A stretch of 18,713 bases of DNA from Bacillota bacterium (lineage in GTDB: Bacteria; Bacillota_I; Bacilli_A; Erysipelotrichales; Erysipelotrichaceae), in assembly GCA_023388035.1 (NCBI GenBank), contig JAEWGY010000087.1, positions 1 to 18,713 of the forward strand, in the 5' to 3' direction. The notes beneath the pieces are model-generated. The model had not been told where the DNA came from and searched no databases. It was given only the letters and a program-made list of their open reading frames with translations. Made by a program: the position numbers and the translations under genes. The stretch's first letter is position 1, and each line of letters opens with the position of its first letter. Positions 1 to 8,896 of this stretch are shown piece after piece.

Positions 1-1
1 A

Positions 2-535
2 CTATGGGTTTTTCCCTTTAAGCAATTAGGTATTAATTTTTATGAATTTAATTTTAGTAATTATAGCCTTTCACTATTTAATTTAATCATTTTAAGCATT
101 TTTATCTTCGCATCAATTACAGATATGATTGATGGTTATCTTGCTAGAAAATATAATTTAATCACCACCTTTGGTAAATTTATGGATCCTATTGCCGATA
201 AATTATTAGTTAATACACTCTTAATTCTTTTACTTAGTAAAGGAATGGTTCCAAGTTTAGCAGTAGTGATCATGCTAGCAAGAGACACGATAGTTGATGG
301 CTGTCGTATGATCGCTAGTCAAAATTCAATCGTGGTTGCTGCTGGTTTTTTAGGAAAAGCTAAAACAGTTAGTCAAATGCTTGCGATAATTATTATTTTA
401 TTGAATAATTTACCATTTGAGATGCTTAATTTAAAAATTGATATTTTCATGATCTGGTTTGCAACCTTCATTTCAGTTATTTCAGGCTTACAATATTTTA
501 TTAGTTTAAAAACATATATTTTTGAAAGTTGTTAG
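2..535 (+). CDS. pgsA: CDP-diacylglycerol--glycerol-3-phosphate 3-phosphatidyltransferase, 5'-truncated by the window edge
   Basis: This membrane enzyme makes phosphatidylglycerol phosphate from CDP-diacylglycerol and glycerol-3-phosphate, the committed step to phosphatidylglycerol. The reading frame is open from base 2, so the ATG at 125 is internal and the true start lies outside the window. From about base 131 the frame shows the full CDP-alcohol phosphotransferase signature D-G-x2-A-R-x8-G-x3-D-x3-D (starts DGYLAR, continues GKFMDPIAD), which binds the metal and the CDP group. Hydrophobic stretches before and after the motif fit the membrane helices of the family. About 177 residues are present, so only roughly the first 10-20 are missing. 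It ends with TAG 42 bases before recA. pgsA next to recA is usual in Bacilli, but cinA, often between them, is absent. PgsA is preferred over other family members because of this context and the motif spacing; confidence is good. Confidence 0.88.
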   Translation, partial: LWVFPFKQLGINFYEFNFSNYSLSLFNLIILSIFIFASITDMIDGYLARKYNLITTFGKFMDPIADKLLVNTLLILLLSKGMVPSLAVVIMLARDTIVDGCRMIASQNSIVVAAGFLGKAKTVSQMLAIIIILLNNLPFEMLNLKIDIFMIWFATFISVISGLQYFISLKTYIFESC

Positions 536-577
536 GATTTTATAATTTTTAAGATATAAAGATATATAAGGAGAATT

Positions 578-1618
578 ATGGCGAAAGAAGAAATAAATAA
601 AATTGATAAAGAAAAAGAAGAATCACTTAATGCAGCAATTAAACAAATTGAAAAAGAATATGGAAAAGGTTCAATAATGCGATTAGGTGATCGTAGTAAT
701 GTGGATCTTGATGTTATTAGTTCTGGATCATTATTAATTGATAGCGCTCTTGGAGTAGGAGGTTTTCCTAAAGGAAGAATAATTGAAATATATGGTCCTG
801 AATCTTCAGGTAAAACAACTCTAGCCTTACATACAATTGCAAGTTGTCAGGCTAATGGCAGTCGAGCTGCATTCATTGATGCAGAGCATGCAATTGATCC
901 TAAATATGCTAAAGCATTAGGTGTTAATGTTGATGATCTTATCTTAGCCCAACCTGATTCTGGTGAACAAGCTTTAGAAATAGTTGAAGTTTTGATTAAA
1001 AGCGGAGCAATTGATTTAATTGTGGTAGACTCTGTTGCAGCCTTAGTTCCTCAGGCTGAACTTGATGGAGTAATGACTGATAGCAATGTTGGCTTACACG
1101 CAAGATTAATGTCTAAAGCAATGAGAAAATTAGCTGGTGCAATGAATCAAAATAATTGTACAACTATTTTCATAAACCAATTAAGAGAAAAAGTTGGTGC
1201 TTATGGTAATCCTGAAACTACGACAGGTGGTAGGGCTTTAAAATTCTATGCATCGATTAGAGTTGAGGTAAGAAAGAGTGAACAGCTTAAAAATGCTGGT
1301 GAAGCAATTGGTAATAAGGTAAATGTTAAGATATCTAAAAATAAAGTAGCACCACCATTTAAATCAGTTACAGTAGAAATTTTCTATGGTGAAGGTATTT
1401 CTAAAATCTCTGAAATCATTACCTTAGCAGTGGATTTAAATATTATCGAAAAGGCAGGTGCTTGGTTTAGTTATGCTGGCGAGCGCATAGGTCAGGGCCG
1501 AGAAGTGGTAAAAACCTTCCTTAATAATAATCCTGATAAATTAAATGAAATCAGTCTTAAAATTAAGGAAAAACTTTATTCTAATAACGAAGATTCTAAC
1601 AATACTGATCCCAGTTAA
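578..1618 (+). CDS. recA: Recombinase RecA
   Basis: RecA is the cytoplasmic ATP-dependent strand-exchange protein of homologous recombination and the co-protease of the SOS response. The 346 residues match the family length. Walker A is GPESSGKT at residues 73-80, Walker B is LIVVD at about 147-151, and loop L2 runs from FINQLREKVG through TTTGGRALKF (about 197-222). The C-terminal domain carries KNKVAPPFK and the protein ends in an Asn/Asp-rich acidic tail, as usual. There is no intein or insertion. The ATG at 578 follows AAGGAG with a short spacer. The gene sits 42 bases after pgsA with no clear terminator between, so it may be co-transcribed; AT-rich -10-like sequences in the gap are not convincing. 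I see no LexA/DinR-type operator. Confidence 0.99.
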   Translation: MAKEEINKIDKEKEESLNAAIKQIEKEYGKGSIMRLGDRSNVDLDVISSGSLLIDSALGVGGFPKGRIIEIYGPESSGKTTLALHTIASCQANGSRAAFIDAEHAIDPKYAKALGVNVDDLILAQPDSGEQALEIVEVLIKSGAIDLIVVDSVAALVPQAELDGVMTDSNVGLHARLMSKAMRKLAGAMNQNNCTTIFINQLREKVGAYGNPETTTGGRALKFYASIRVEVRKSEQLKNAGEAIGNKVNVKISKNKVAPPFKSVTVEIFYGEGISKISEIITLAVDLNIIEKAGAWFSYAGERIGQGREVVKTFLNNNPDKLNEISLKIKEKLYSNNEDSNNTDPS

Positions 1619-1665
1619 CTTGCAATTATAATTAAATTATGCTAATGTTTACTTAGGAGGATGAA

Positions 1666-2772
1666 ATGAAAAAAATTATTACTTTATTCGCGATCACTTT
1701 AATGATGGTTGGTTTAGTTGCTTGTAATAGTAAAAAGAATAACACAAGCGAAACTACAACCACTACTAGTGAAAGCACCAAAAAAACTGATGTAACAATA
1801 GGTTTCGTTACTGATGTAGGTGGTATTGATGATAAATCATTCAACCAAACTTCTTATGAAGGAGTTAAAAAATTCGCAGCTGAATATGGTTTAGAGGAAG
1901 GTAAAGAAATTAAATATCTTACTTCTAAGACTGAAACTGATTACGTGCCTAATTTAACTACTTTCGTAAATGAAGGAACTGATTTAATCGCTGCAGCTGG
2001 TTTCTTATTTGAAAAATCAATTACTGAAGTTGCTAAAGCTAATCCAGATCAAAAAATGTTAATTATTGATGTTGACTGGATTCCAGAAGATGTATCACCT
2101 AATTTATTACAAGCATCATTTGCTGAAAATGAAGGTTCATTCTTAGTAGGTGTTGCTGCAGCTAAGAAAGCTTTAGAAGCAGGTAAGGATACCCTTGGTA
2201 TCATAGTAGGTGGATCTGGGGTAATTATGGATAAATTCGAAGCTGGATACCAAGCTGGTATTTGGGCAGTTTGTCCTACTTGTAAAATCTTAACTCAAAA
2301 TATTAATTCATTTGTTTCAGCTGAAACAGGTAAAACTGCTGCAGCTAAACAATATACTGACGGTGCTTATGCAGTTTATCATGTTGCTGGAGGATCTGGT
2401 ATCGGTGTAATCCAAGAAGCTACTGATAGAAGAGACCGTGGTGAAGATGTTTGGGCTATCGGTGTAGATACTGACCAATATGAATTAGGAAAATATGGTG
2501 ATAATAAATCATCAGTATTAACTTCAATGCTTAAGGGTGTTCAAACTGCAACTTATAAAGTTTCTAAATCAGTTGCGGAAGGTACCTTTAAGGGTGGTAA
2601 ATTATATTTATCACTTAAGGATGGCGGTGTTTCATTACCTGAAAAGAATCCTAATCTAAGTGATGAAATTATGAAATTAGTTGAAGAATATAGTCAAAAG
2701 ATTATTTCAGGTGAAATTACTGTTCCTACTACACCAAAAAGACCTAATGAATCTGAATTAGTAATCGGTTAA
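1666..2772 (+). CDS. nupN: BMP/PnrA-family nucleoside-binding lipoprotein of an ABC importer
   Basis: This is the extracellular, lipid-anchored substrate receptor of a nucleoside ABC transporter. The first 20 residues form a lipoprotein signal: charged MKK, hydrophobic core and lipobox LVAC with Cys20 as the lipidated residue. A Ser/Thr/Asn/Lys-rich linker follows (about 21-42). The Bmp/Med domain then starts with TIGFVTDVGGIDDKSFNQ, typical of TmpC/PnrA/BmpA proteins, and later shows VYHVAGGSGIGV and WAIGVDTDQY. The length of 368 aa is normal. The start has a strong TAGGAGG site. The permease and ATPase genes follow, but a terminator and a new promoter separate them, so the receptor can be made at a different level. 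Purine nucleosides are the likely ligands by family; the exact substrate cannot be read. The symbol follows the B. subtilis guanosine transporter and is by analogy. Confidence 0.93.
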   Translation: MKKIITLFAITLMMVGLVACNSKKNNTSETTTTTSESTKKTDVTIGFVTDVGGIDDKSFNQTSYEGVKKFAAEYGLEEGKEIKYLTSKTETDYVPNLTTFVNEGTDLIAAAGFLFEKSITEVAKANPDQKMLIIDVDWIPEDVSPNLLQASFAENEGSFLVGVAAAKKALEAGKDTLGIIVGGSGVIMDKFEAGYQAGIWAVCPTCKILTQNINSFVSAETGKTAAAKQYTDGAYAVYHVAGGSGIGVIQEATDRRDRGEDVWAIGVDTDQYELGKYGDNKSSVLTSMLKGVQTATYKVSKSVAEGTFKGGKLYLSLKDGGVSLPEKNPNLSDEIMKLVEEYSQKIISGEITVPTTPKRPNESELVIG

Positions 2773-2775
2773 TCC

Positions 2776-2801
2776 AAAGAGGACGCTGTCCTCTTTTTTT
2801 A
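2776..2801 (+). terminator. Rho-independent terminator after the lipoprotein gene
   Basis: A perfect 9-bp stem (AAAGAGGAC / GTCCTCTTT) with a GCT loop runs straight into a T tract, 3 bases after the stop codon. It separates the receptor gene from the ATPase and permease genes of the same transporter. Confidence 0.93.
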
Positions 2802-2839
2802 TTAGCTTGTTAAATTATTACTTTTTTATAAGCTTAAAA

Positions 2840-2848
2840 TGTTATAAT
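2840..2848 (+). promoter_or_regulatory. Extended -10 promoter for the nupO-ffh gene run
   Basis: TGT immediately before TATAAT gives an extended -10 element. No good -35 is seen at 17 bases. Transcription should start near 2855, giving a leader of only about 14 bases that is almost entirely the AAGGA ribosome site (2856-2860). The same 13-base string ATGTTATAATTAT recurs at the tRNA-Arg promoter. Confidence 0.72.
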
Positions 2849-2868
2849 TATAATAAAGGACGGTGTTT

Positions 2869-4419
2869 ATGAGCGAATATGCAATTGAGATGTTAAATAT
2901 CACAAAGGAATTTCCTGGTATCATTGCTAATGATAATATTACATTAAGAGTTAAAAAGAATACGATTCACGCTTTACTGGGTGAAAATGGTGCCGGTAAA
3001 TCAACTTTAATGTCGATTTTATTCGGTCTTTATAATCCGAATAAAGGCATAATTAAAATAAGAGATAAAGAGGTTAAAATCACAAGCCCCAATATCGCTA
3101 ATGATTTAGGGATAGGAATGGTTCATCAACATTTTAAATTAGTAGATAATTTTACAGTAACCGAAAATATAATTTTAGGCTGTGAACCGAAAAAAGCTTT
3201 AAATATGATTGATTTTAAAAAGGCTAAGGAAAAAGTTGTGCAACTTTCAAAATTATATGGTTTAGATGTTGATCCAGATGCTTTAATTGAGAATATTAAT
3301 GTAGGTATGCAACAAAGGGTAGAAATTTTAAAAATGTTATATCGAGATAATGATATTTTAATTTTTGATGAGCCTACTGCCGTATTAACTCCACAAGAAA
3401 TAGAAGAGTTAATGAAAGTTATGAAAAATCTAATTAAAGAAGGAAAAACCATCCTTTTAATAACACATAAGCTTAAAGAAATTAAAAAAGTAGCTGATGA
3501 ATGTACGATTCTTAGAAAAGGTAAGTATATTGATACTGTAGATGTTAGAAATGTTGATGAAGCAAAAATGGCTTCATTAATGGTAGGTCGAGATGTTAAT
3601 TTTAATACTGAAAAGAAAGATGCTAATCCTAAAGATGTCATCTTAGAAATTAAAGACCTAGTAGTTAAAAATCATAAAGGCATTGCGGCTGTAAATAAAT
3701 TTAATCTTAAAGTAAGACAGGGTGAAATTATGGCTATTGCAGGGATCGATGGTAATGGTCAATCAGAACTAGTTTATGCACTTTGTGGAATGATTCCTAT
3801 TGAAAGTGGTGAAATTATACTTAATGGTGAAAATATCACAAAAATAGGAATTAAAGAACGTTATGAAAAGGGTATTAGTCACATTCCTGAAGATAGGCAT
3901 AAACATGGTTTGATTTTAGATTTTAGTCTTAAAGAAAACTTTGTAATTCATAATTATAATAAAAAGGAATTCTCAAATAGAGGTATCATTAATAAAAAGG
4001 CGGTTGATAATTATGCGAATCGCTTAATTGATGAATTTGATGTTCGAAGTGGTACTGGGAAGGAATCGAAAACTAGAGACATGTCTGGGGGTAATCAACA
4101 AAAAGCGATTATCGCAAGAGAACTTGATAATTGTAAAGACTTACTACTAGTTGTTCAACCTACTAGAGGATTGGATGTAGGTGCTATTGAAAATATTCAT
4201 TCAAGAATTATTAAAGAACGTGATAAAGGGAAGGCAGTTTTATTAGTTTCCTTAGAATTGGATGAAGTTTTAAATCTAGCTGATAATATTGCGGTAATTC
4301 ACAATGGTGAATTACAAGGTCTTGTTAAACGTTCTAGTACCGATGAGAATGAATTAGGACTAATGATGTCGGGATCTAGTCATCGCTATGAAGAGGTATA
4401 TCATGAAGAAAAAGAGTAA
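2869..4419 (+). CDS. nupO: Nucleoside ABC transporter ATP-binding protein with two ABC domains
   Basis: This is the twin-ATPase subunit (RbsA/YufO type) that powers purine-nucleoside uptake at the inner face of the membrane. Domain 1 is canonical: Walker A GENGAGKST 38-46, Q-loop VHQHF 85-89, signature NVGMQQR 144-150, Walker B LIFDEPT 164-170, H-loop His200. Domain 2 is degenerate at its own site: Walker A GIDGNGQSE lacks the lysine (292-300), the catalytic Glu after Walker B is Gln430 (VVQPTRGLD), and the H-loop position is Ser461, while its signature MSGGNQQ (405-411) is intact. This asymmetry is characteristic of the family. I chose ATG 2869 (516 aa) over the in-frame GTG at 2863 because AAGGA at 2856-2860 is 8 bases from the ATG but only 2 from the GTG. 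The 3' end overlaps nupP by 17 bases. Confidence 0.95.
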   Translation: MSEYAIEMLNITKEFPGIIANDNITLRVKKNTIHALLGENGAGKSTLMSILFGLYNPNKGIIKIRDKEVKITSPNIANDLGIGMVHQHFKLVDNFTVTENIILGCEPKKALNMIDFKKAKEKVVQLSKLYGLDVDPDALIENINVGMQQRVEILKMLYRDNDILIFDEPTAVLTPQEIEELMKVMKNLIKEGKTILLITHKLKEIKKVADECTILRKGKYIDTVDVRNVDEAKMASLMVGRDVNFNTEKKDANPKDVILEIKDLVVKNHKGIAAVNKFNLKVRQGEIMAIAGIDGNGQSELVYALCGMIPIESGEIILNGENITKIGIKERYEKGISHIPEDRHKHGLILDFSLKENFVIHNYNKKEFSNRGIINKKAVDNYANRLIDEFDVRSGTGKESKTRDMSGGNQQKAIIARELDNCKDLLLVVQPTRGLDVGAIENIHSRIIKERDKGKAVLLVSLELDEVLNLADNIAVIHNGELQGLVKRSSTDENELGLMMSGSSHRYEEVYHEEKE

Positions 4420-5479
4420 TACTTTATTAATTTCACTAATATCAGTTTTATTTGGTTTTATTTTAGGAATCATTGTTGTTTTTTTAACTGGTAAAAATCC
4501 TTTAGATATGATTTATGCAATTATTAAATCAATGACTGGATATGATATCACAAGACCAGCTAGAGGAGTTTTCATTGTTTATCCATTGAATTGGCTTAAT
4601 GAATCTTTACCGATTATTTTAACCGGTTTAAGTGTAGCCTTTGCTTATCGTACAGGATTATTTAATATTGGTGCTGAAGGTCAATATATGATTGGTACGA
4701 TGGCTGCAAGTGTGGTGGCTTTATGGGTTAAATTACCACCTATTATCCATCCGATTGTAATTGTTTTAACAGCTGCTTTAGCTGGTGCTTTATGGGGTGC
4801 AATACCAGGAATTTTAAAAGCTTATCGTAAAATTAATGAAGTTGTAATTTGTATTATGCTTAATTATATAGCGATGCATCTTGTTTCTTATGTTGTTAAA
4901 TATGTTTTACCATTAGATCCTAATTCAGGATCGAGAACAATTGATTTTCCTGCTTCAAGTTTAATTCCTAAATTGAATTTTGGAACTACTTCATTTTTCA
5001 ATTATTCATTTATATTTATTATTATCGGTTTAATTATTTTCCATATCATAATCGAGAAAACTACCTTTGGATTCTCGTTGCGTGCAACAGGATTCAATCA
5101 AGAAGGTGCAAGATATGCTGGAATGAATGTTAATCGTAATATTGTTTTATCAATGATGATTTCAGGTGCCTTTGCGGGTCTTGCAGGAGGTATTGTAATT
5201 CTTGGATCATATGGCTATGGTCGTATGTTTAGTCATTTTGATAATTATGGTTTTGATGGTATTTCGGTTGCTTTAGTAGGTGCTGCTAATTCAATCGGCG
5301 TCTTCTTTAGTGGATTATTATTCGGCTTACTTAAATCGAGTACTAATAATCTACAAATTAGTAGAATTCCTAAAGAAATTTCAGATCTTATTCAAGCTGC
5401 TATTATCTTTGGTGTTTCAATTCAATATTTCTTTATTGTAATTAAGAATAAATTCTTTAATAAGAAAGGAGCTAAATAA
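4403..5479 (+). CDS. nupP: Nucleoside ABC transporter permease (first subunit)
   Basis: This is a membrane-spanning subunit of the BPD_transp_2 family that forms the import channel with NupQ. The protein starts MKKKS followed by a long hydrophobic helix, and about eight to ten hydrophobic segments follow. GLFNIGAEGQYMIG (after the third) and the GLAGGIVILGSYG stretch are landmark motifs of the YufP group. The start at 4403 (358 aa) is preferred to the in-frame ATG at 4388 because GAAGAGG (4390-4396) lies 6 bases before 4403. This places the first 17 bases inside nupO, so the two are probably translationally coupled. The gene ends at TAA 5477-5479, sharing its last base with the next ATG. Confidence 0.93.
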   Translation: MKKKSNTLLISLISVLFGFILGIIVVFLTGKNPLDMIYAIIKSMTGYDITRPARGVFIVYPLNWLNESLPIILTGLSVAFAYRTGLFNIGAEGQYMIGTMAASVVALWVKLPPIIHPIVIVLTAALAGALWGAIPGILKAYRKINEVVICIMLNYIAMHLVSYVVKYVLPLDPNSGSRTIDFPASSLIPKLNFGTTSFFNYSFIFIIIGLIIFHIIIEKTTFGFSLRATGFNQEGARYAGMNVNRNIVLSMMISGAFAGLAGGIVILGSYGYGRMFSHFDNYGFDGISVALVGAANSIGVFFSGLLFGLLKSSTNNLQISRIPKEISDLIQAAIIFGVSIQYFFIVIKNKFFNKKGAK

Positions 5480-6447
5480 TGTCAAACTTAATTAATACTA
5501 TCGTTTCAATGTCTCCAATTATTCTAATGTTATCAACACCATTAATCATTGCAGCTTTAGGTGGTTTATATTCTGAAAGATCAGGTATCGTAAATATTGC
5601 ACTTGAAGCTTGTATGACTATTGGAGCTTTTATTGCTGGTGTATTCTTATATTTTTTCTCAAATGCAAATGTTCCATTTGCTGCTTATATTACCTTACTA
5701 CTTTGTGGTTTAGGGGGAATGATTTTTGTATCTTTACACGCTTTTGCGGCTATTCATTGTAGAGCGGATCAAACGGTATCAGGAACTGCCTTAAATGTTT
5801 TATCGATAGGTTTTACAGTTTATATTTGTGAGATAATCTTCGATAAGAAATCTACAGATGCTTTTAATCAATTTGTTTCAATTAGAAGAGTTTCTATTCC
5901 ACTATTAAAAGACATCCCTTTAATTGGTGATTTGTTTTTTAAGGATACTTATCCAACCTTTTATCTAGCTTTATTACTAGTTATTATCACTTGGTTTATT
6001 ATGAATAAGACAGTATTTGGTTTAAGACTTAAAAGCTGTGGAGAATTCCCTCAAGCTAGTGCTTCGATGGGAATTAATGTCGTTAAGATGAGATGGATAG
6101 GAGTACTTATATCAGGTTTTCTAGCTGGGGTAGCTGGTGGTGTCTTACTTATGACAACACAAACCTTCTTCCAACAAACTTCTGTACATGGTATAGGTTT
6201 TGTGGCAATTGCTACATTAATCTTTGGTAAATGGAAGGCATGGGGTATCTTTTTTGCAGCTATCTTTTTCGGCTTTGCGCAGGCTCTAGGATTATTTTCT
6301 ACTACTATTCCATATATTAATTTCCTACCAGAATATTTCTTCTTAGCCTTCCCATATATTGTAACAATCATAGCGATTATTATAACTTCAGGTAAATCTA
6401 AAGGACCTAAAGCGGCAGGTGAAATATATGACGCATCAAAACGATAG
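5479..6447 (+). CDS. nupQ: Nucleoside ABC transporter permease (second subunit)
   Basis: This is the second BPD_transp_2 permease and partner of NupP. The 322 residues contain repeated hydrophobic segments. Near the N terminus is GGLYSERSGIVNIALEA, the YufQ-type equivalent of the NupP GLFNIGAEG motif, and GFLAGVAGGVLL occurs in the C-terminal half. The start overlaps the nupP stop as TAATG, with AAAGGAG at 5465-5471 as the ribosome site, so translation is coupled. The 3' end overlaps the following M16-family gene by 20 bases, placing the protease-like genes in the same transcript as the transporter. Confidence 0.93.
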   Translation: MSNLINTIVSMSPIILMLSTPLIIAALGGLYSERSGIVNIALEACMTIGAFIAGVFLYFFSNANVPFAAYITLLLCGLGGMIFVSLHAFAAIHCRADQTVSGTALNVLSIGFTVYICEIIFDKKSTDAFNQFVSIRRVSIPLLKDIPLIGDLFFKDTYPTFYLALLLVIITWFIMNKTVFGLRLKSCGEFPQASASMGINVVKMRWIGVLISGFLAGVAGGVLLMTTQTFFQQTSVHGIGFVAIATLIFGKWKAWGIFFAAIFFGFAQALGLFSTTIPYINFLPEYFFLAFPYIVTIIAIIITSGKSKGPKAAGEIYDASKR

Positions 6448-7624
6448 ACTTATTTATAACTATACTGATAAATTTAAATATTGTGCTTATAGTATTTCAC
6501 TAATTAGTGAATATAGTGATTTTGATTTTCAATTCAAATCAATATTAGCTTATATAATGGGTCGCTATAGTAAAAATTATCCTAGTAATCATACCATGTA
6601 TAAGTATAAGTTAGACTTATTTGGACCTAAGGTTAGTGCTAATGTTGAAAGAAGGTCTAATTATAATATCTTAACTATTAATTTTAATTTTTTAACTAAT
6701 AACTATACAGGATTAAGTATCAGCAAGAATCATGATTTTATCAAAGAAATCTTATTTAATACCTATATTAGTAAAGAATTATATGAAAATGAATGTAATA
6801 ACCTTCGTAACTTAAGACTTCGCATATTAGATAATCCTAATGCCAAAGCCTTAGATTACGCCTTTAAGGAAATAGATCAATCTTTAGCCTTAAGTAATTT
6901 TCTGGATTATGAAATTAAATATGAAGATTTTATAAAACAGTATCAGAAATTATATGATGATGTAGGTGTTAGCTTTATTTATAATGGTAGTCATGATAAA
7001 GGTATTATCACTACTTTCTTTAATAGTTTAAATATTAAACATAATAATAAAAAAGTTGAATTTGAAGATTTCGATTTATCAAAATTAAAAGATCTAAGCT
7101 ATGAACTAAATTTAGATCAATCGGTTTTAATTATGTTTTTTAAAACTAGCAAAAAATATCTTAGTACTAAGGCAACTAGATTAGGATATGCAAGTAGTAT
7201 TTTAAGTGGTTCTATGGCCTCGTTATTATTTGCAGATGTAAGAGAGAAACACAATCTTTGTTATAACATTCATCTTGGAACAATACCGGGTATTAATCTT
7301 TATTATGTTGTTACAGGAATTTCTAAACAGAATATCGAAAAAGCACAAGAGTTAATTCTTAAGCAGTTTAGCAGGGTTTTAAATAAAGATTATGAAGATG
7401 AGGTCTTAGTTTCTTGTCTTAATGAATTAAAATCAAATATTAAATTAAATTTAGATCAGCTTAATTCCTTAAATCAAATAAAACATGAGTATAATTTTAT
7501 TGATAGTGAATATGATTTAGAAGCTCGTTTAAAATTGATAGATGAACTTAATAAAGATGTAATTGCAGAAGAAATAAGTGACTTAGAGTATCTTTCTTCT
7601 TGTGTTATTAAAGGACAGAATTAA
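6428..7624 (+). CDS. Non-catalytic M16-family peptidase-like protein, YmfF type
   Basis: This is an M16 (pitrilysin) family homologue that lacks the zinc site. No HxxEH appears in its 398 residues, although the N-terminal part keeps the family layout around residues 38-75. The C-terminal half keeps the M16 R/Y substrate-binding motif FADVREKHNLCY (Arg272, Tyr279). In M16B pairs one subunit carries the zinc site and the other completes the chamber; this one and the next gene fit that scheme and resemble B. subtilis YmfF and YmfH. Start choice: the upstream in-frame GTG at 6419 has no ribosome site, while AGGTG at 6417-6421 is 6 bases from ATG 6428. It overlaps nupQ by 20 bases and its TAA overlaps the next ATG by one base. 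The substrate is unknown. Confidence 0.83.
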   Translation: MTHQNDRLIYNYTDKFKYCAYSISLISEYSDFDFQFKSILAYIMGRYSKNYPSNHTMYKYKLDLFGPKVSANVERRSNYNILTINFNFLTNNYTGLSISKNHDFIKEILFNTYISKELYENECNNLRNLRLRILDNPNAKALDYAFKEIDQSLALSNFLDYEIKYEDFIKQYQKLYDDVGVSFIYNGSHDKGIITTFFNSLNIKHNNKKVEFEDFDLSKLKDLSYELNLDQSVLIMFFKTSKKYLSTKATRLGYASSILSGSMASLLFADVREKHNLCYNIHLGTIPGINLYYVVTGISKQNIEKAQELILKQFSRVLNKDYEDEVLVSCLNELKSNIKLNLDQLNSLNQIKHEYNFIDSEYDLEARLKLIDELNKDVIAEEISDLEYLSSCVIKGQN

Positions 7625-8895
7625 TGGAAAAGATTTATAATAATTTTTATAAAGAAACCTATTATTACCATAAATTTAAAAATGGACTAAGATTTTATTT
7701 CTTATATAAACCAGAATTCTCTAGTTCATCAATGGCAATGGCAATTAATTTTGGTTCTTTAGCTTTAAAACAAAGCTTAGGTAATAAAATATATAAGCAC
7801 CCTGCAGGGATAGCGCATTTTATGGAGCATTTAATGTTTAATCACGAAGGCTTAAATGTTGCGGATAAATTATCAGCATTAGGTGCTAGTCCTAATGCCT
7901 TTACTTCTAGAAGTGAAACTATTTATTTTCAAAGTTTAAATTCTACAAATTATAAAGAAGCCTTAGCACTGTTAATTGATTATACAAGTAGTTTTGAAAT
8001 AGATGAAAAGATGGTTAATAAAGAAAAGGATATTATTTTAGAAGAGCTTAATATGACTCTTCTTAATCCTTTTTCAAAGCTTTATTATAATTCTTTTAAA
8101 ACGCTAAGTGATAAGCATCCTATAAGGGAAGAGATTTTAGGTAGTAGCGAAAGTATTAAAGCGATGAATCCAGAAATTTTAAAAGAATGTTTTAAATTAA
8201 ATTATCAAGCTAAAAACAAAGCTTTAGTTATTGCTGGAAATTATGATGTTAATGAATTATTTGAATTTGTAAGGGAAAAAATTGAAGGTTTAAATGATGA
8301 ATATGACGAGCTACCAAAGACTATTTTCCCTAAAGAAAAAGAAAAGATTAAAGAAAGCTTTTTAGAATTAAATCATCCTATTAATAATCCGATGTATGCT
8401 TACTCATTCAGAGTGGACACTGATAAGGAAAATTATTTAGATCTATGTAAACTTGAATTATGTTTTGATTTTCTATTAGATTTAATCTTTTCAAGGATTA
8501 ATAAAGATTACGATAATTGGTTATTGAATAATCAAATTAGTTATTTGTTTAATTATGGTTCCTTTGTAAGTCCAAGAATTATTCAAGTAATTTTTATTAA
8601 CGAAGGCGAAAATCATAATGAATTTGTTGATTTTATTGATGAAAAGATAAGTAATTTTAAATTTAATGATGCTGATTTTGAATTAATTAAAAAGAAATAT
8701 ATCCAAACAATGTTTAATTATTTTGATAATATTGAGGATTATTGTCTGAATTTTGCAAGATATATCATTCATGATATTAATTATTTTGAATTAAAAGAAC
8801 TAGTAGATAAAATTAGTAAGGAAGACATTATAAATGTCTTAAAATTACTAAATAAAGATAATTCATATGTTACCAAAATAAGTAATAAGGAGTAA
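7624..8895 (+). CDS. Catalytic M16-family zinc metallopeptidase, YmfH type
   Basis: This is a putative zinc peptidase with the inverted motif HFMEH (His65, Glu68 catalytic, His69) inside GIAHFMEHLMFNHEG. The third zinc ligand is expected in the ILEEL stretch at Glu140/141, about 71-72 residues on. The length of 423 aa fits the single-chamber-half M16B proteins that act as heterodimers. The gene begins within the TAATG overlap after its non-catalytic partner, so equal synthesis is likely. In Bacilli such pairs are linked to processing of peptides, by analogy with AlbE/AlbF-type proteins, but nothing here identifies a substrate. There is no signal peptide, so the protein is probably cytoplasmic. 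The stop TAA is one base before the ffh ATG. Confidence 0.9.
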   Translation: MEKIYNNFYKETYYYHKFKNGLRFYFLYKPEFSSSSMAMAINFGSLALKQSLGNKIYKHPAGIAHFMEHLMFNHEGLNVADKLSALGASPNAFTSRSETIYFQSLNSTNYKEALALLIDYTSSFEIDEKMVNKEKDIILEELNMTLLNPFSKLYYNSFKTLSDKHPIREEILGSSESIKAMNPEILKECFKLNYQAKNKALVIAGNYDVNELFEFVREKIEGLNDEYDELPKTIFPKEKEKIKESFLELNHPINNPMYAYSFRVDTDKENYLDLCKLELCFDFLLDLIFSRINKDYDNWLLNNQISYLFNYGSFVSPRIIQVIFINEGENHNEFVDFIDEKISNFKFNDADFELIKKKYIQTMFNYFDNIEDYCLNFARYIIHDINYFELKELVDKISKEDIINVLKLLNKDNSYVTKISNKE

Positions 8896-8896
8896 T

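Noticed and set aside
1620..1648. TTGCAA-17-TAATGT as a promoter for the lipoprotein gene
   Set aside because: The -10 matches consensus at only 3 of 6 positions; too weak to list.
1653..1844. Minus-strand ORF of 63 codons over the start of the lipoprotein gene
   Set aside because: Antisense to a clear signal peptide and linker; the low-complexity Val/Leu/Ser content is the mirror of the Thr/Ser/Lys linker.
3126..3641. Minus-strand ORF of 171 codons inside nupO
   Set aside because: Antisense to conserved ABC motifs, with no ribosome site or family resemblance.
6051..6371. Minus-strand ORF of 106 codons inside nupQ
   Set aside because: Antisense to a permease with conserved sequence; Lys/Pro-rich mirror image only.
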